64,000 nucleotides of DNA from JBEEJZ01 sp046046915 (GCA_046046915.1 JBJOIT010000011.1:9019-73018); one strand, 5' to 3'. Shown: positions 9,601-17,321, numbered from the stretch's first letter. Program-made: numbers and translations. Notes: generated from the sequence alone by a model not told the origin.

Positions 9601-9696
9601 CCGCGCGGCCTCGGCCCAGTCCAGGGCATGGGCCAAGCTTGCCAGCCGATGGGACACGACATCGCCCTCGGGACGATAGGGGTTGGGAAGGCGCAT
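6604..9696 (-). CDS. putA: Bifunctional proline dehydrogenase / pyrroline-5-carboxylate dehydrogenase PutA
   Basis: The 1030-residue enzyme oxidises proline to glutamate in two steps. The N-terminal FAD-dependent proline dehydrogenase barrel shows DAEEVDRLELSLEVFE, RLVKGAYWDAEIKRAQEQG and a late VHQLADESVD. The C-terminal aldehyde dehydrogenase half shows SPWNFPLAIFMGQ, VFTGSTQVAKII, ETGGIN and the catalytic cysteine in SAGQRCSALRLL. It begins directly in the arm region and lacks the ribbon-helix-helix domain of the ~1300-residue enterobacterial PutA, so it cannot be its own repressor in that way. The start at 9696 has GGAG seven bases upstream. The Lrp-type gene at 10264 is the obvious candidate regulator. 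Confidence 0.97.
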   Translation of the reverse strand: MRLPNPYRPEGDVVSHRLASLAHALDWAEAARVAAPWVQAVRHNPPPFWAMESLLKEYPISSAEGLALMRLAEALLRVPDADTAIALTADQLGRADFDAAGDKTLARLSSTAIALSKKLLPDHETPTGLLAKLGARSVVAATLRAVQLLGRQFVLGQTIAEAMKEADSARQKQRDGLRFSFDMLGEGARTDADALRYLASYTHAIQAIAAGAQASGACELNDGISIKLSALHPRYEDAQRERVMAELVPRVLGLCELAARANINLTIDAEEVDRLELSLEVFEALLTAVAQQLPAWCADSGRSTWTGLGLAMQSYQTRALELIEHVIHLARKHNIRLMCRLVKGAYWDAEIKRAQEQGLPYYPVFTHKHHTDVSYLACARALLAAPDAVYPQFATHNAATIAAILQMAAKTAPTAVAAQSALLPAQGSRFELQRLHGMGEGVYREVLKNPLIHCRVYAPVGAHKDLLAYLVRRLLENGANSSFVHQLADESVDMGDLLMSPLRLEPLPSLPLPVDLFGVHPGARKNSAGLDLTVPALREPLQAAYAVTQVPTVPESPLADIPAAVRRAQASLPAWRDTEVAQRAAVLRRAADELQTQLPRFCALLVREAFKTWGDAVAEVREAIDFLRYYADEAQRIMQPWAMPQMHGAVPGQGSAWTHQMLGLTGESNTLTLTARGTWVCISPWNFPLAIFMGQVAAALATGNTVLAKPAEQTPAVALEATRLLHAAGVPEGALQLLHGAGETVGAALVAAPGVAGVVFTGSTQVAKIIHRALAAKDGPIVPLIAETGGINAMLVDSSALPEQVVDSVMQSAFRSAGQRCSALRLLCVHEDIAEGVIDMIRGAAQELRVGDPAELSTDVGPVIDEEAFQGISRHLQRLQTQAQPLWGAAASQPPSQPVSRLIAPQAFEVQHIADVTQEIFGPVLQVMRWRGDPQAVIEQINALGYGLTLGIHTRIDSRAQALARAAHVGNVYINRNQIGAVVGVQPFGGEGLSGTGPKAGGPHYLYRFCAEQTITVNTTAAGGNVALMA

Positions 9697-9962
9697 GACA
9701 AATCTCCGTAAAATTGGTGAATGAACGGATGATTAACCATTCATGACAGATTTTTTAATCGAAATTTGTACTATTTATGGTTATTTATTCATTTCAACTT
9801 CGCGCGCCAGGCGTTTGATCTCCGCCTGGGCCAGCGCAGCTCAGGGCCACGCCCATCGGACCGACAGCGTGGTCTTGGCTCGGATCAAATGCAGGCACAG
9901 CAGGAAGCAGTCTCAGGCTGTGGCCTAATATTGGGTTTTTCAACACTCATGGAGTATTTTTA
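9697..9962. promoter_or_regulatory. putA upstream region with an inverted repeat
   Basis: This 266-base gap separates divergent putA and the 55-aa gene. Next to putA it is clearly A+T-rich (9700-9800) and contains the inverted repeat TGAATG (9718-9723) and CATTCA (9738-9743), with arm centres about two helical turns apart, so it is a possible operator. A TAATAT hexamer at 9926-9931 is a possible -10 element for the plus-strand gene, but I see no good -35. Open frames here (such as 9743-9928) have no Shine-Dalgarno sequence and look like chance. The operator is inferred only. Confidence 0.35.
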
Positions 9963-10130
9963 ATGGCCAAAGAATTCCGTACCGAAGCAGACCGTCTGCG
10001 CTCACCCAAGCCTGTGCCCCTGCCTGGCTACACCAACCCCGTGAGCCGCGGTCAAAAGCGCAGCCTGGAGCGCGGCGTGGCCACCCGCAGCAAAAAGAAC
10101 CCTGGCAAGCGTTGCCACAAGGGCGGCTGA
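9963..10130 (+). CDS. Small basic protein, 55 aa, unrecognised
   Basis: An ATG at 9963 with GGAG eight bases upstream opens a 55-residue frame ending in TGA at 10130. The product starts MAKEFRTEADRLRSPKP and ends RSKKNPGKRCHKGG. It has 15 Lys/Arg against four acidic residues, giving a strong net positive charge, and many Pro and Gly residues, so it is probably disordered and may bind nucleic acid or the ribosome. There is one Cys and no membrane segment. It lies between putA and the Lrp-type gene. I do not recognise a family. The good RBS and strong composition argue that it is real. Confidence 0.65.
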   Translation: MAKEFRTEADRLRSPKPVPLPGYTNPVSRGQKRSLERGVATRSKKNPGKRCHKGG

Positions 10131-10263
10131 TCAGCCCCGCCCCATCACGCTGATGCCACGCGCATCGGCGTGATCCGGCCACTATGGCCCACCCCTCCCA
10201 CTTTTTTCTCGTCTCGGCTTCCGCGCGCAACATGCCCGCCCCAAGCTGAAGCCACACGTTTCC

Positions 10264-10740
10264 ATGCCCGAAGCACTGAACGACCTCGACCGGCTGGACC
10301 TGAAAATCCTGGATGCCCTGCAGCGTGATGGCCGCATGGCCAACCTCAAGCTGGCTGAAACCATAGGGTTGTCGCCCACCGCCGTGCTGGCCCGTGTGCA
10401 GCGCCTGACACGCGAGGGCTACATCCTGGGTTACGAGGCCCGCCTCAACCCCTTGAAGCTGGGGGCCGGCATGATGGTGTTTGTCGAGGTGTTGTTGGAC
10501 CGCACCACGCCCAATGTGTTTGAGGCCTTCAAGGCCGCCGTGCAGGTGCGTGAGGAGATCATGGAGTGCCATATGGTGGCCGGAGGCTTCGATTACCTGC
10601 TCAAGACCCGCATGGCCGACATGAACGCCTACCGAAACTTTGCCGGTAGCGTGCTGTGGCAATTGCCCGGCGTGCGCGAAACCCGCACCTATGCTGTGAT
10701 GGAAGAAGTCAAGAACAGCACCCGGCTAGCCCTGTTGTAG
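10264..10740 (+). CDS. Lrp/AsnC family transcriptional regulator (candidate PutA regulator)
   Basis: The 158-residue protein has an N-terminal winged helix-turn-helix (LDRLDLKILDALQRDGRMAN, then LAETIGLSPTAVLARVQRL) and a C-terminal RAM ligand-binding domain ending in VRETRTYAVMEEVKNS. Lrp-type proteins form dimers or octamers and respond to amino acids. Lrp-family PutR proteins that activate putA in response to proline are known in alphaproteobacteria. This gene is divergent from putA with only the 55-aa gene between them, so control of putA is a reasonable inference, but the ligand cannot be read from the sequence. Confidence 0.9.
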   Translation: MPEALNDLDRLDLKILDALQRDGRMANLKLAETIGLSPTAVLARVQRLTREGYILGYEARLNPLKLGAGMMVFVEVLLDRTTPNVFEAFKAAVQVREEIMECHMVAGGFDYLLKTRMADMNAYRNFAGSVLWQLPGVRETRTYAVMEEVKNSTRLALL

Positions 10741-10758
10741 CGGGCCGCTCAGCGCTGT

Positions 10759-11475
10759 TCAAGCCCCAGTCGTCACTGGACGGGTTCGCGTCCCAAAAAT
10801 GGCGCTGCCCACCCGCACCATCGTGTTGCCTTCCAGGATGGCCGCATCCAGGTCGCCCGACATGCCCATCGACAGGGTGTCCAGCGCCAGCCCTTGGTCT
10901 CGCAAGTCGTCAAACACAGCCTTGACCTGAGCAAACACCAGGCGCTGAGACTGCTCGTCTGGCGCGGGATCAGGAATGGACATCACACCGCGCAAGGTCA
11001 GCCGGGGCAAAGCGGCCACAGCCTGGGCCAGCGCCCAGGCCTCGGTACGCGACACACCCGATTTGGTGGCCCCGCCTTCCACATTGACCTGGATGCACAC
11101 CTGCAAGGGCGGCAGATGCGCTGGCCGCTGCTCGCTTAGACGCTGAGCCACTTTCAGCCTGTCGACGGTGTGCACCCACTGAAAGTGCTCTGCCACCAGG
11201 CGTGTCTTGTTGCTCTGGATCGGGCCTATGCAGTGCCATTCGAGGGCCGGCAAGCCCGGATGCTGTGCCAGGAGCTGAATCTTCTCCACCGCTTCCTGGA
11301 TGTAGTTTTCGCCAAAAGCGGTCTGTCCGGCGGCGACCGCCTCCAGCACGGCCTCAGGGCCAAATGTCTTGGAAACCGCCAGCAGACCTACTGACTGCGG
11401 GTCCCGGCCCGCGCGCTGGCAGGCCCCTCGGATTCGTTCCCGGACGCTCTCAAGGTTTACAGCAATCGTGGTCAT
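10759..11475 (-). CDS. yggS: YggS family pyridoxal phosphate homeostasis protein (PLPBP)
   Basis: This 238-residue single-domain PLP-binding barrel has its cofactor lysine at residue 36 in LLAVSKTFGPE and the family blocks FGENYIQEAVEK, WHCIGPIQSNKT and LSMGMSGDLDAAI. It has no known catalytic activity and buffers PLP. I use the ATG at 11475, because the frame's longer N-terminus would overlap pilT. The start is 36 bases from the divergent pilT start; yggS beside pilT is a common proteobacterial arrangement. It ends 18 bases before the convergent Lrp-type gene's stop. Confidence 0.93.
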   Translation of the reverse strand: MTTIAVNLESVRERIRGACQRAGRDPQSVGLLAVSKTFGPEAVLEAVAAGQTAFGENYIQEAVEKIQLLAQHPGLPALEWHCIGPIQSNKTRLVAEHFQWVHTVDRLKVAQRLSEQRPAHLPPLQVCIQVNVEGGATKSGVSRTEAWALAQAVAALPRLTLRGVMSIPDPAPDEQSQRLVFAQVKAVFDDLRDQGLALDTLSMGMSGDLDAAILEGNTMVRVGSAIFGTRTRPVTTGA

Positions 11476-11511
11476 AATCGCCCAAGCGTAACAAACGAGA
11501 GTGAGGGTGCG

Positions 11512-12555
11512 GTGGAGATTCAACAGCTGCTGAGTTTCAGCGTCAAGAACAAGGCATCTGACTTGCACCTGTCAGCTGGCCTGCCGCCCATGATTCGTGT
11601 GCACGGCGATGTTCGCCGCATCAATATCGAGGCGCTGGACCACAAGGCTGTGCATGCCATGGTGTATGACATCATGAACGACACCCAGCGCAAACACTAC
11701 GAAGAGTTTCTGGAGATCGACTTCTCGTTCGAAATTGAGGGCCTGGCCCGCTTTCGGGTCAATGCCTACAACCACCAACGCGGCTCCGGCGCCGTGTTTC
11801 GGACCATTCCAAGCAAGATCCTGACGCTGGAGCAGCTCAACGCCCCCAAAATTTTTGCTGACCTGGCCATGAAGCCACGTGGCATGGTGCTGGTGACAGG
11901 CCCGACTGGATCGGGCAAGTCGACCACCCTGGCGGCCATGGTGAACTACCTGAACGAAAACGAATTCGGTCACATCCTCACGGTGGAAGATCCGATCGAA
12001 TTTGTGCATGAGTCCAAAAAATGCCTGGTGAACCAGCGCGAGGTGGGGCCCCACACCCTGAGTTTTGCCGCGGCCCTGAAGTCGGCCCTGCGCGAAGACC
12101 CTGATGCCATTCTGGTGGGTGAAATGCGCGACCTGGAAACTATCCGCCTGGCCATGACGGCTGCCGAAACGGGTCACCTGGTGTTTGGCACGCTGCACAC
12201 CTCTAGTGCGGCCAAGACCATCGACCGGATCATTGACGTCTTTCCCGCCGAAGAAAAAGAGATGGTGCGGGCCATGTTGTCCGAATCTCTGCAGGCAGTG
12301 ATCTCGCAAACCTTGTGCAAGACCAAGGACGGTCAGGGTCGGGTGGCCGCCCACGAGATCATGCTGGGCACGCCCGCCATCCGCAACCTGATCCGCGAAG
12401 CCAAAGTGGCGCAGATGTACTCGAGCATCCAGACCGGCAACAGTGTCGGCATGCAAACCCTGGACCAGAACCTGATGGACCTCGTCAAACGCAACGTGAT
12501 CAGCGCTGCCGAGGCCCGTAGCAAGGCCAAGATTCCGGAAAATTTCCCCGGCTGA
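11512..12555 (+). CDS. pilT: Type IV pilus retraction ATPase PilT
   Basis: The 347-residue hexameric AAA-like ATPase powers pilus retraction and twitching. The N-terminal PAS-like domain is followed by a RecA-type core with Walker A GPTGSGKST at 130-138, an Asp box (TVEDPIEFVHE), a Walker B region (DAILVGEMRDLETI) and a His box (TGHLVFGTLHTSSA). The C-terminus carries AIRNLI, the conserved AIRNLIRE retraction motif. The start codon is GTG at 11512 with GAGGG upstream. pilU follows 17 bases after the stop, and the pair is divergent from yggS. Confidence 0.97.
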   Translation: MEIQQLLSFSVKNKASDLHLSAGLPPMIRVHGDVRRINIEALDHKAVHAMVYDIMNDTQRKHYEEFLEIDFSFEIEGLARFRVNAYNHQRGSGAVFRTIPSKILTLEQLNAPKIFADLAMKPRGMVLVTGPTGSGKSTTLAAMVNYLNENEFGHILTVEDPIEFVHESKKCLVNQREVGPHTLSFAAALKSALREDPDAILVGEMRDLETIRLAMTAAETGHLVFGTLHTSSAAKTIDRIIDVFPAEEKEMVRAMLSESLQAVISQTLCKTKDGQGRVAAHEIMLGTPAIRNLIREAKVAQMYSSIQTGNSVGMQTLDQNLMDLVKRNVISAAEARSKAKIPENFPG

Positions 12556-12572
12556 ACAAGAGGATTTTTCTG

Positions 12573-13709
12573 ATGGAACGCGATCAGGCCACTAAATTCA
12601 TCAACGATCTGCTCAAGCTGATGGCGAGTCGCAATGGCAGCGACTTGTTCATCACCGCGGACTTCCCCCCTGCGATCAAGGTCGATGGCAAGGTCACCAA
12701 GGTGTCCCCGCAGCCGCTCAACAGTGGACACACGCTGGCTTTGGCGCGCTCGGTGATGAGCGATAAACAGATTGCCGAATTCGAGCGCACCAAGGAATGC
12801 AACTTTGCGATTGCCCCTGCCGGCATTGGTCGCTTCCGGGTGAATGCCTTTGTGCAGCAGGGCAAGGTCGGCATGGTGCTGCGGGTCATCCCCACCACAC
12901 TGCCCACCATCGATGCACTGGGTGTGCCACCGGTGCTCAAGGACATTGCCATGACCAAGCGCGGCCTGGTCATATTGGTGGGGGCCACGGGTTCGGGCAA
13001 ATCAACCACGCTGGCGGCCATGGTGGACTGGCGCAATGAAAATTCCTTTGGGCACATCATCACCATCGAAGATCCGGTGGAATTCGTGCACCCGCACAAG
13101 AACTGCGTGGTGACCCAACGAGAGGTGGGGCTCGACACCGAGAGCTGGGATGCGGCCCTCAAGAACACGTTGCGCCAGGCGCCCGATGTCATCCTGATGG
13201 GCGAAATTCGCGACCGGGAAACCATGGAACACGCCGTGGCGTTTGCCGAAACCGGCCACCTTTGCCTGGCCACACTGCACGCCAACAGTGCCAACCAGGC
13301 GCTGGACCGCATCGTCAACTTTTTCCCCGAAGAACGCCGGGCCCAGTTGTTGATGGATTTGTCACTCAACCTCAAGTCCATGATCTCGCAACGCCTGATC
13401 CCCAAGCAGGACGCCAAAGGCCGGGTGGCCGCCATCGAGGTGATGATCAACAGCCCGCTGATTTCGGACCTGATCTTCAAGGGCGACGTCGCCGAGATCA
13501 AGGAGATCATGAAGAAAAGCCGCAACCTGGGCATGCAAACTTTTGACCAGGCGCTGTTCGACGCCTACGAGGCCAACCTCATTACCTACGAAGACGCCCT
13601 CAGAAACGCGGACTCCCAGAACGACCTGCGCCTGCAAATCAAGCTCAACAGCAACCGTGGGCGCTCAGGCGACCTGGGCGAGGGAACCGAACACCTCGCC
13701 ATCGTTTAG
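12573..13709 (+). CDS. pilU: PilT-dependent accessory retraction ATPase PilU
   Basis: The 378-residue PilT paralogue has Walker A GATGSGKST at 137-145, TIEDPVEFVHPHKN, VILMGEIRDRETMEHA and TGHLCLATLHANSANQALDR. PilU works with PilT to raise retraction force and cannot usually replace it. The longer C-terminal tail past residue 345 (LQIKLNSNRGRSGDLGEG) is typical of PilU. The ATG at 12573 has AAGAGGA upstream. It is co-transcribed with pilT (17-base gap), and the following dehydrogenase gene begins 44 bases later on the same strand. Confidence 0.96.
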   Translation: MERDQATKFINDLLKLMASRNGSDLFITADFPPAIKVDGKVTKVSPQPLNSGHTLALARSVMSDKQIAEFERTKECNFAIAPAGIGRFRVNAFVQQGKVGMVLRVIPTTLPTIDALGVPPVLKDIAMTKRGLVILVGATGSGKSTTLAAMVDWRNENSFGHIITIEDPVEFVHPHKNCVVTQREVGLDTESWDAALKNTLRQAPDVILMGEIRDRETMEHAVAFAETGHLCLATLHANSANQALDRIVNFFPEERRAQLLMDLSLNLKSMISQRLIPKQDAKGRVAAIEVMINSPLISDLIFKGDVAEIKEIMKKSRNLGMQTFDQALFDAYEANLITYEDALRNADSQNDLRLQIKLNSNRGRSGDLGEGTEHLAIV

Positions 13710-13753
13710 GCCGCCCCATCCGGACAACTTCATCTACCCCACAGGACTACCTC

Positions 13754-14665
13754 ATGAGCACCATTGCCGACAAAAACTACGACGCCACCCCAGCCCGCAA
13801 GGTAGCCTTTCTGGGCCTGGGGGTGATGGGTTACCCCATGGCAGGGCACCTGGCGCGTGCAGGCCATACGGTGTGCGTGTACAACCGCACGCCGGCCAAG
13901 GCCCAAGACTGGCTGGTGCAATTGGCGTCGCCGGTTCATACCAGCGCAGCCACCCCGCGTGAAGCGGCGGCAGATGCCGACATCGTGTTTTGCTGTGTGG
14001 GCAATGACGACGATCTGCGCAGCGTGACGCTCGGTGCTGACGGCGCGTTCGCCGGAATGAAGCCCGGCGCCATATTTGTGGACCACACCACGGCATCTGC
14101 CACTGTGGCCCGCGAGCTTTATGCCGCAGCAAGCGACTTGGGACTACATTTTGTCGATGCGCCCGTGTCTGGCGGTCAGGCCGGCGCCCAGAATGGCATG
14201 CTCACTGTGATGTGCGGCGGTGACCTAGCCGCTTTTGAAGCCGTGCAGCCCACCGCCATGGCCTTTTCACGCGCCTTCACCTACCTGGGCACGAGCGGCA
14301 ACGGGCAGCTCGCCAAGATGGTCAACCAGATTTGCATTGCCGGGCTGGTGCAAGGCCTGAGCGAAGCGATTGCATTTGGCCAGAAAGCCGGTTTGGAAAT
14401 GAACCAGGTGCTGGACGTGATTGGCAAGGGCGCAGCGCAAAGCTGGCAGCTCGACAACCGTGGAAAAACCATGGTGGCCGACAAGTTTGACTTTGGCTTT
14501 GCCGTGGACTGGATGCGCAAGGATCTGGGCCTGGTGCTGGACGAGGCCCGCCAAAACGGAGCTCGCCTGCCGGTCACAGCGTTGGTCGATCAGTTTTATG
14601 CCGACGTGCAGCAGATGGGCGGGCGCCGCTGGGACACCTCCAGCCTCATCAAGCGCCTCAAGTAA
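13754..14665 (+). CDS. NAD(P)-dependent beta-hydroxyacid dehydrogenase (3-hydroxyisobutyrate dehydrogenase family)
   Basis: The 303-residue protein has an N-terminal Rossmann motif FLGLGVMGYPMAGHLARAGH at about residues 19-38, the substrate-binding signature FVDAPVSGGQAGAQNG, and the catalytic lysine in GNGQLAKMVNQI. Family members reduce or oxidise short beta-hydroxy acids (3-hydroxyisobutyrate, tartronate semialdehyde, succinic semialdehyde); the sequence alone does not say which. AGGA lies upstream of the ATG. It follows pilU, apparently without functional connection, and ends three bases before the convergent dolP stop. Confidence 0.92.
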   Translation: MSTIADKNYDATPARKVAFLGLGVMGYPMAGHLARAGHTVCVYNRTPAKAQDWLVQLASPVHTSAATPREAAADADIVFCCVGNDDDLRSVTLGADGAFAGMKPGAIFVDHTTASATVARELYAAASDLGLHFVDAPVSGGQAGAQNGMLTVMCGGDLAAFEAVQPTAMAFSRAFTYLGTSGNGQLAKMVNQICIAGLVQGLSEAIAFGQKAGLEMNQVLDVIGKGAAQSWQLDNRGKTMVADKFDFGFAVDWMRKDLGLVLDEARQNGARLPVTALVDQFYADVQQMGGRRWDTSSLIKRLK

Positions 14666-14668
14666 GCC

Positions 14669-15349
14669 TTATTTGGCCTTGGCGTCTTTCGCGGGCGCTG
14701 GTGGCACCAGGCGCTGCAGCTCTTCTTCGGTGATGATTTCGAACACCCGCACGACCTTTTGCACACCGCCCACGCTACGGGCGATGTCGGTGGCGCGCGT
14801 GGCTTCGCGCTGGGTCACACGGCCCATCAGGTAGGTGGTGCCGCGCTCGGTGACCACCTTGAAAGCGTTAGCAAACAGGTCTTGGGCGTCAACATACGCG
14901 GCCTTGACCTTGCCCGTGGTCAACACGTCGTTGGAGCGCTGGGTCAGGCTGGAGGCGCTTTGCACTGCCAGCTCGTTCAGGACCTGGCGCACGTTGTCGA
15001 CACGCGCCACCACCTGCTCGACCTTCTGGCGGTCCTGCGCCGTGGGAACCTCACCGGTCAGCAAGACCTGGCGGTTGTAGCTGGTCACATTCACATGCAC
15101 GCGCTCGCCCAGGTTGGCGCGAATCTGACTGGCCGCCTTGAGCTCGATGGCCTCGTCTTCGACCTGAGCGCCTGAGGTGCGCCGGTCGGTAGCCACCAGA
15201 CCGGTCATGGCCGCGCCACCTAGCAGCACTGGCGCACACGCCCCCAGGGTGCCTGCCAGGCACAAGGCCAAGGCGGCGCGCATCGCCAAAGTGGTGCCAG
15301 TGCTACGTGCCGCGCGCACGGTGTGGCCGAGGGAAGGGTTTGGAGTCAT
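14669..15349 (-). CDS. dolP: BON-domain outer-membrane lipoprotein DolP (YraP)
   Basis: The 226-residue lipoprotein has a lipobox ending LGAC (Cys38 from the ATG used), and two BON domains at about 65-130 (NVTSYNRQVLLTGEVPTAQD) and 140-205 (VVTERGTTYLMGRVTQREA). DolP supports outer-membrane integrity and BAM function in E. coli. The start ATG overlaps the diaA stop as ATGA; an internal ATG 22 codons later would give a shorter, more typical signal peptide and is an alternative. The order yraN-diaA-dolP is the classical neighbourhood. Confidence 0.9.
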   Translation of the reverse strand: MTPNPSLGHTVRAARSTGTTLAMRAALALCLAGTLGACAPVLLGGAAMTGLVATDRRTSGAQVEDEAIELKAASQIRANLGERVHVNVTSYNRQVLLTGEVPTAQDRQKVEQVVARVDNVRQVLNELAVQSASSLTQRSNDVLTTGKVKAAYVDAQDLFANAFKVVTERGTTYLMGRVTQREATRATDIARSVGGVQKVVRVFEIITEEELQRLVPPAPAKDAKAK

Positions 15350-15942
15350 GGGTTGTCCTGTTCACCTAAAAGTTGAGTGTCCACGCCGTCGCACAGGCAA
15401 TGCAGGGCGAGCAGATGGACTTCATGAATACGGGCAGTGCGCTCATGCGGCACACAGATATGCACATCGGTGTCGCGCAAGGCGCCGCTCACCTTGCCAC
15501 CGCCACGGCCGGTCAAGGCCACCACGGTCATCTCGCGTTCGTGTGCGGCCTGTATGGCCGCCAGCACATTGGCGGAATTACCACTGGTGGTGATGGCCAG
15601 CAACACATCGCCGGGCTGCCCCAAGGCGCGCACCTGGCGTGAAAACACGGCGCTGAAATCGTCGTCGTTGGCCACGGAAGTGAGGATGGAGCTATCGGTG
15701 CTGAGAGCAATGGCCCCCAGCTCGGGACGCTCGCGCTCGAAACCCCCTATAAAGTCGGCCGCAAATCGCTGCGCATCGGCCGCAGAGCCCCCATTGCCGC
15801 AGGTCAACACCTTGCCGCCGCTGGTCACGCAAGACAGCAGGGCATCGACTGCCGCCTCGATGGGCTTGCTCAGCACTTCAGCCGCCTGGTACTTGAGATC
15901 AGCGCTGTCGATGAAATGTTGTTGGATCCGTGGCTCAAGCAT
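15346..15942 (-). CDS. diaA: SIS-domain protein DiaA (phosphoheptose isomerase family)
   Basis: The 198-residue single SIS domain contains TCGNGGSAADAQRFAADFIG, ITTSGNSANVLAAIQAA and the C-terminal HEVHLLALHCLCDGVD. GmhA isomerises sedoheptulose 7-phosphate for LPS heptose, while its paralogue DiaA stimulates DnaA assembly at oriC. The gene sits between yraN and dolP exactly as E. coli diaA does, so I prefer DiaA; annotation as GmhA is possible. The start at 15942 is chosen over a longer reading because LEPRIQQHFIDSADLKYQAA matches the normal family N-terminus. Confidence 0.85.
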   Translation of the reverse strand: MLEPRIQQHFIDSADLKYQAAEVLSKPIEAAVDALLSCVTSGGKVLTCGNGGSAADAQRFAADFIGGFERERPELGAIALSTDSSILTSVANDDDFSAVFSRQVRALGQPGDVLLAITTSGNSANVLAAIQAAHEREMTVVALTGRGGGKVSGALRDTDVHICVPHERTARIHEVHLLALHCLCDGVDTQLLGEQDNP

Positions 15943-16016
15943 GGCGGCGATGATAACCGTGGCCCCTGCAAGCAAATGTAAAGTTTTGGGACGCCCCGCA
16001 GCCCCGGAAACGCGCC

Positions 16017-16409
16017 TCAAAAAGCATCAAAAGCAGCCTTCAGCCACTGCACGCCAGCGGGGTCGAGGGTGAGCACATCAAAGCGACACGGCGGCAGCTG
16101 CCGCTGACGCATCAGGAAGTGCCGGGCGGCAAACACGATGCGCCGCTGCTTGGCAACACTGACACTGGCCGCAGCACCGCCGTGGCTCAGGCTGGCGCGC
16201 TTGCGCACCTCGACAAACACCACTGTGCCATCGGGGGCGCGCATGATGAGATCAATTTCGCCGCCTCCCCTACCGGGCGTCCGATAATTGCGCTGCAGCA
16301 GCCGCAGCCCCTGCTGTTGCAGGTAGCGCAGCGCGGCGTCTTCTGCGGCATCGCCCACCTGTTTGGTGGTGCCTGCCTGACTTGCTGAACCCTGTTGAGG
16401 AAACACCAT
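16017..16409 (-). CDS. yraN: YraN/UPF0102 nuclease-fold protein
   Basis: The 130-residue protein has the Holliday-junction-resolvase-like PD-(D/E)xK fold of UPF0102: GDAAEDAALRYLQQQGL, GGEIDLIMRAPDG, VVFVEVRKR and FDVLTLD. EIDLI followed by VEVR supplies the metal-binding acids. The biological role is unsettled. The ATG at 16409 is preferred, but one at 16454 is also in frame. Its first base coincides with the first base of the divergent rsmI TTG start proposed here, so the two 5' regions overlap. diaA lies 74 bases downstream. Confidence 0.85.
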   Translation of the reverse strand: MVFPQQGSASQAGTTKQVGDAAEDAALRYLQQQGLRLLQRNYRTPGRGGGEIDLIMRAPDGTVVFVEVRKRASLSHGGAAASVSVAKQRRIVFAARHFLMRQRQLPPCRFDVLTLDPAGVQWLKAAFDAF

Positions 16410-17320
16410 TGAGTTCTTATGCCTCGGCCCTGGCCGCAGCCCGTGATGCGGCATCTGCGCAACATTATCCGCAGGGTGCCCTGTATGTGGTGGCCACGCC
16501 CATCGGCAACCTGGCAGACATCAGCCTGCGCGCACTGCATGTGCTGCAGATCGTGGATGTGATTGCCTGCGAGGACACCCGCCACACCCAGCAAATGCTG
16601 CGCGCCTATGGCATCGACAAACCCTCGGCCCAACTGTTGGCGGTGCATCAGCACAACGAGGCCCAGGCCTCACTTCAAGTAACGTCGCTACTGGCCCAGG
16701 GTCAGCGTGTGGCTTTTGTCAGCGATGCCGGCACGCCCGCCGTGAGCGACCCCGGCGCCCGCCTCGTGGCGGTGGTGCGCACCGCCGGCCACACCGTGGT
16801 GCCCCTGCCCGGTGCCAGCAGCGTGACGGCGGCCTTGAGCGTGGCGGGCATAGGCGCTGACGACAGCCACGGCGGCTTTGTGTTTGCGGGCTTTTTGCCG
16901 ACCAAAGCCACCGAGCGCAACTTGGCCATCAACGCACTGGCGGCCGAGCCCCGCAGCGTCGTGCTGCTGGAGGCGCCGCACCGCATTGAGGCCGTGGCGC
17001 TGGCCCTGTCCGCGCTGGGCAAGCGTTTGTTGACCGTGGGACGGGAACTCACCAAACAGTTCGAAGACATCGCCACCTTGCCGGCGGACGAATTGCCAGC
17101 CTGGCTGGCCGCCCTGCCCCAGCGTACACGGGGTGAATTTGTACTGGTGGTCCACCCCGCGCCCGTTGCCAACGACAGCGCCCCGGCACAGGCCCTGCGG
17201 GTGCTAAAACTGCTGCTGGCAGAGCTGCCCCTGAAAACAGCGGTGAAAGTGAGCGCGGACATCACCGGCGCCTCCAAAAACGAACTCTACGACGCCGCCT
17301 TGGCCCTGAAACAGGACTGA
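16409..17320 (+). CDS. rsmI: 16S rRNA (cytidine1402-2'-O)-methyltransferase RsmI
   Basis: The SAM-dependent tetrapyrrole-methylase-fold enzyme (303 aa) 2'-O-methylates C1402 of 16S rRNA. Diagnostic blocks are LYVVATPIGNLADISLRA, EDTRHTQQML, VAFVSDAGTPAVSDPGARLV, LPGASSVTAALSVAG and VVLLEAPHRIEAV. I start at the TTG at 16409 because GAGGAAA lies five bases upstream; a TTG at 16382 is in frame but poorer. The first 28 residues before the conserved YVVATPIGNL are longer than in E. coli. It is divergent from yraN. Confidence 0.95.
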   Translation: MSSYASALAAARDAASAQHYPQGALYVVATPIGNLADISLRALHVLQIVDVIACEDTRHTQQMLRAYGIDKPSAQLLAVHQHNEAQASLQVTSLLAQGQRVAFVSDAGTPAVSDPGARLVAVVRTAGHTVVPLPGASSVTAALSVAGIGADDSHGGFVFAGFLPTKATERNLAINALAAEPRSVVLLEAPHRIEAVALALSALGKRLLTVGRELTKQFEDIATLPADELPAWLAALPQRTRGEFVLVVHPAPVANDSAPAQALRVLKLLLAELPLKTAVKVSADITGASKNELYDAALALKQD

Positions 17321-17321
17321 C

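Noticed and set aside
9743..9928. Plus-strand frame in the putA upstream region
   Set aside because: No RBS and no family resemblance; the A+T-rich DNA fits a promoter/operator better.
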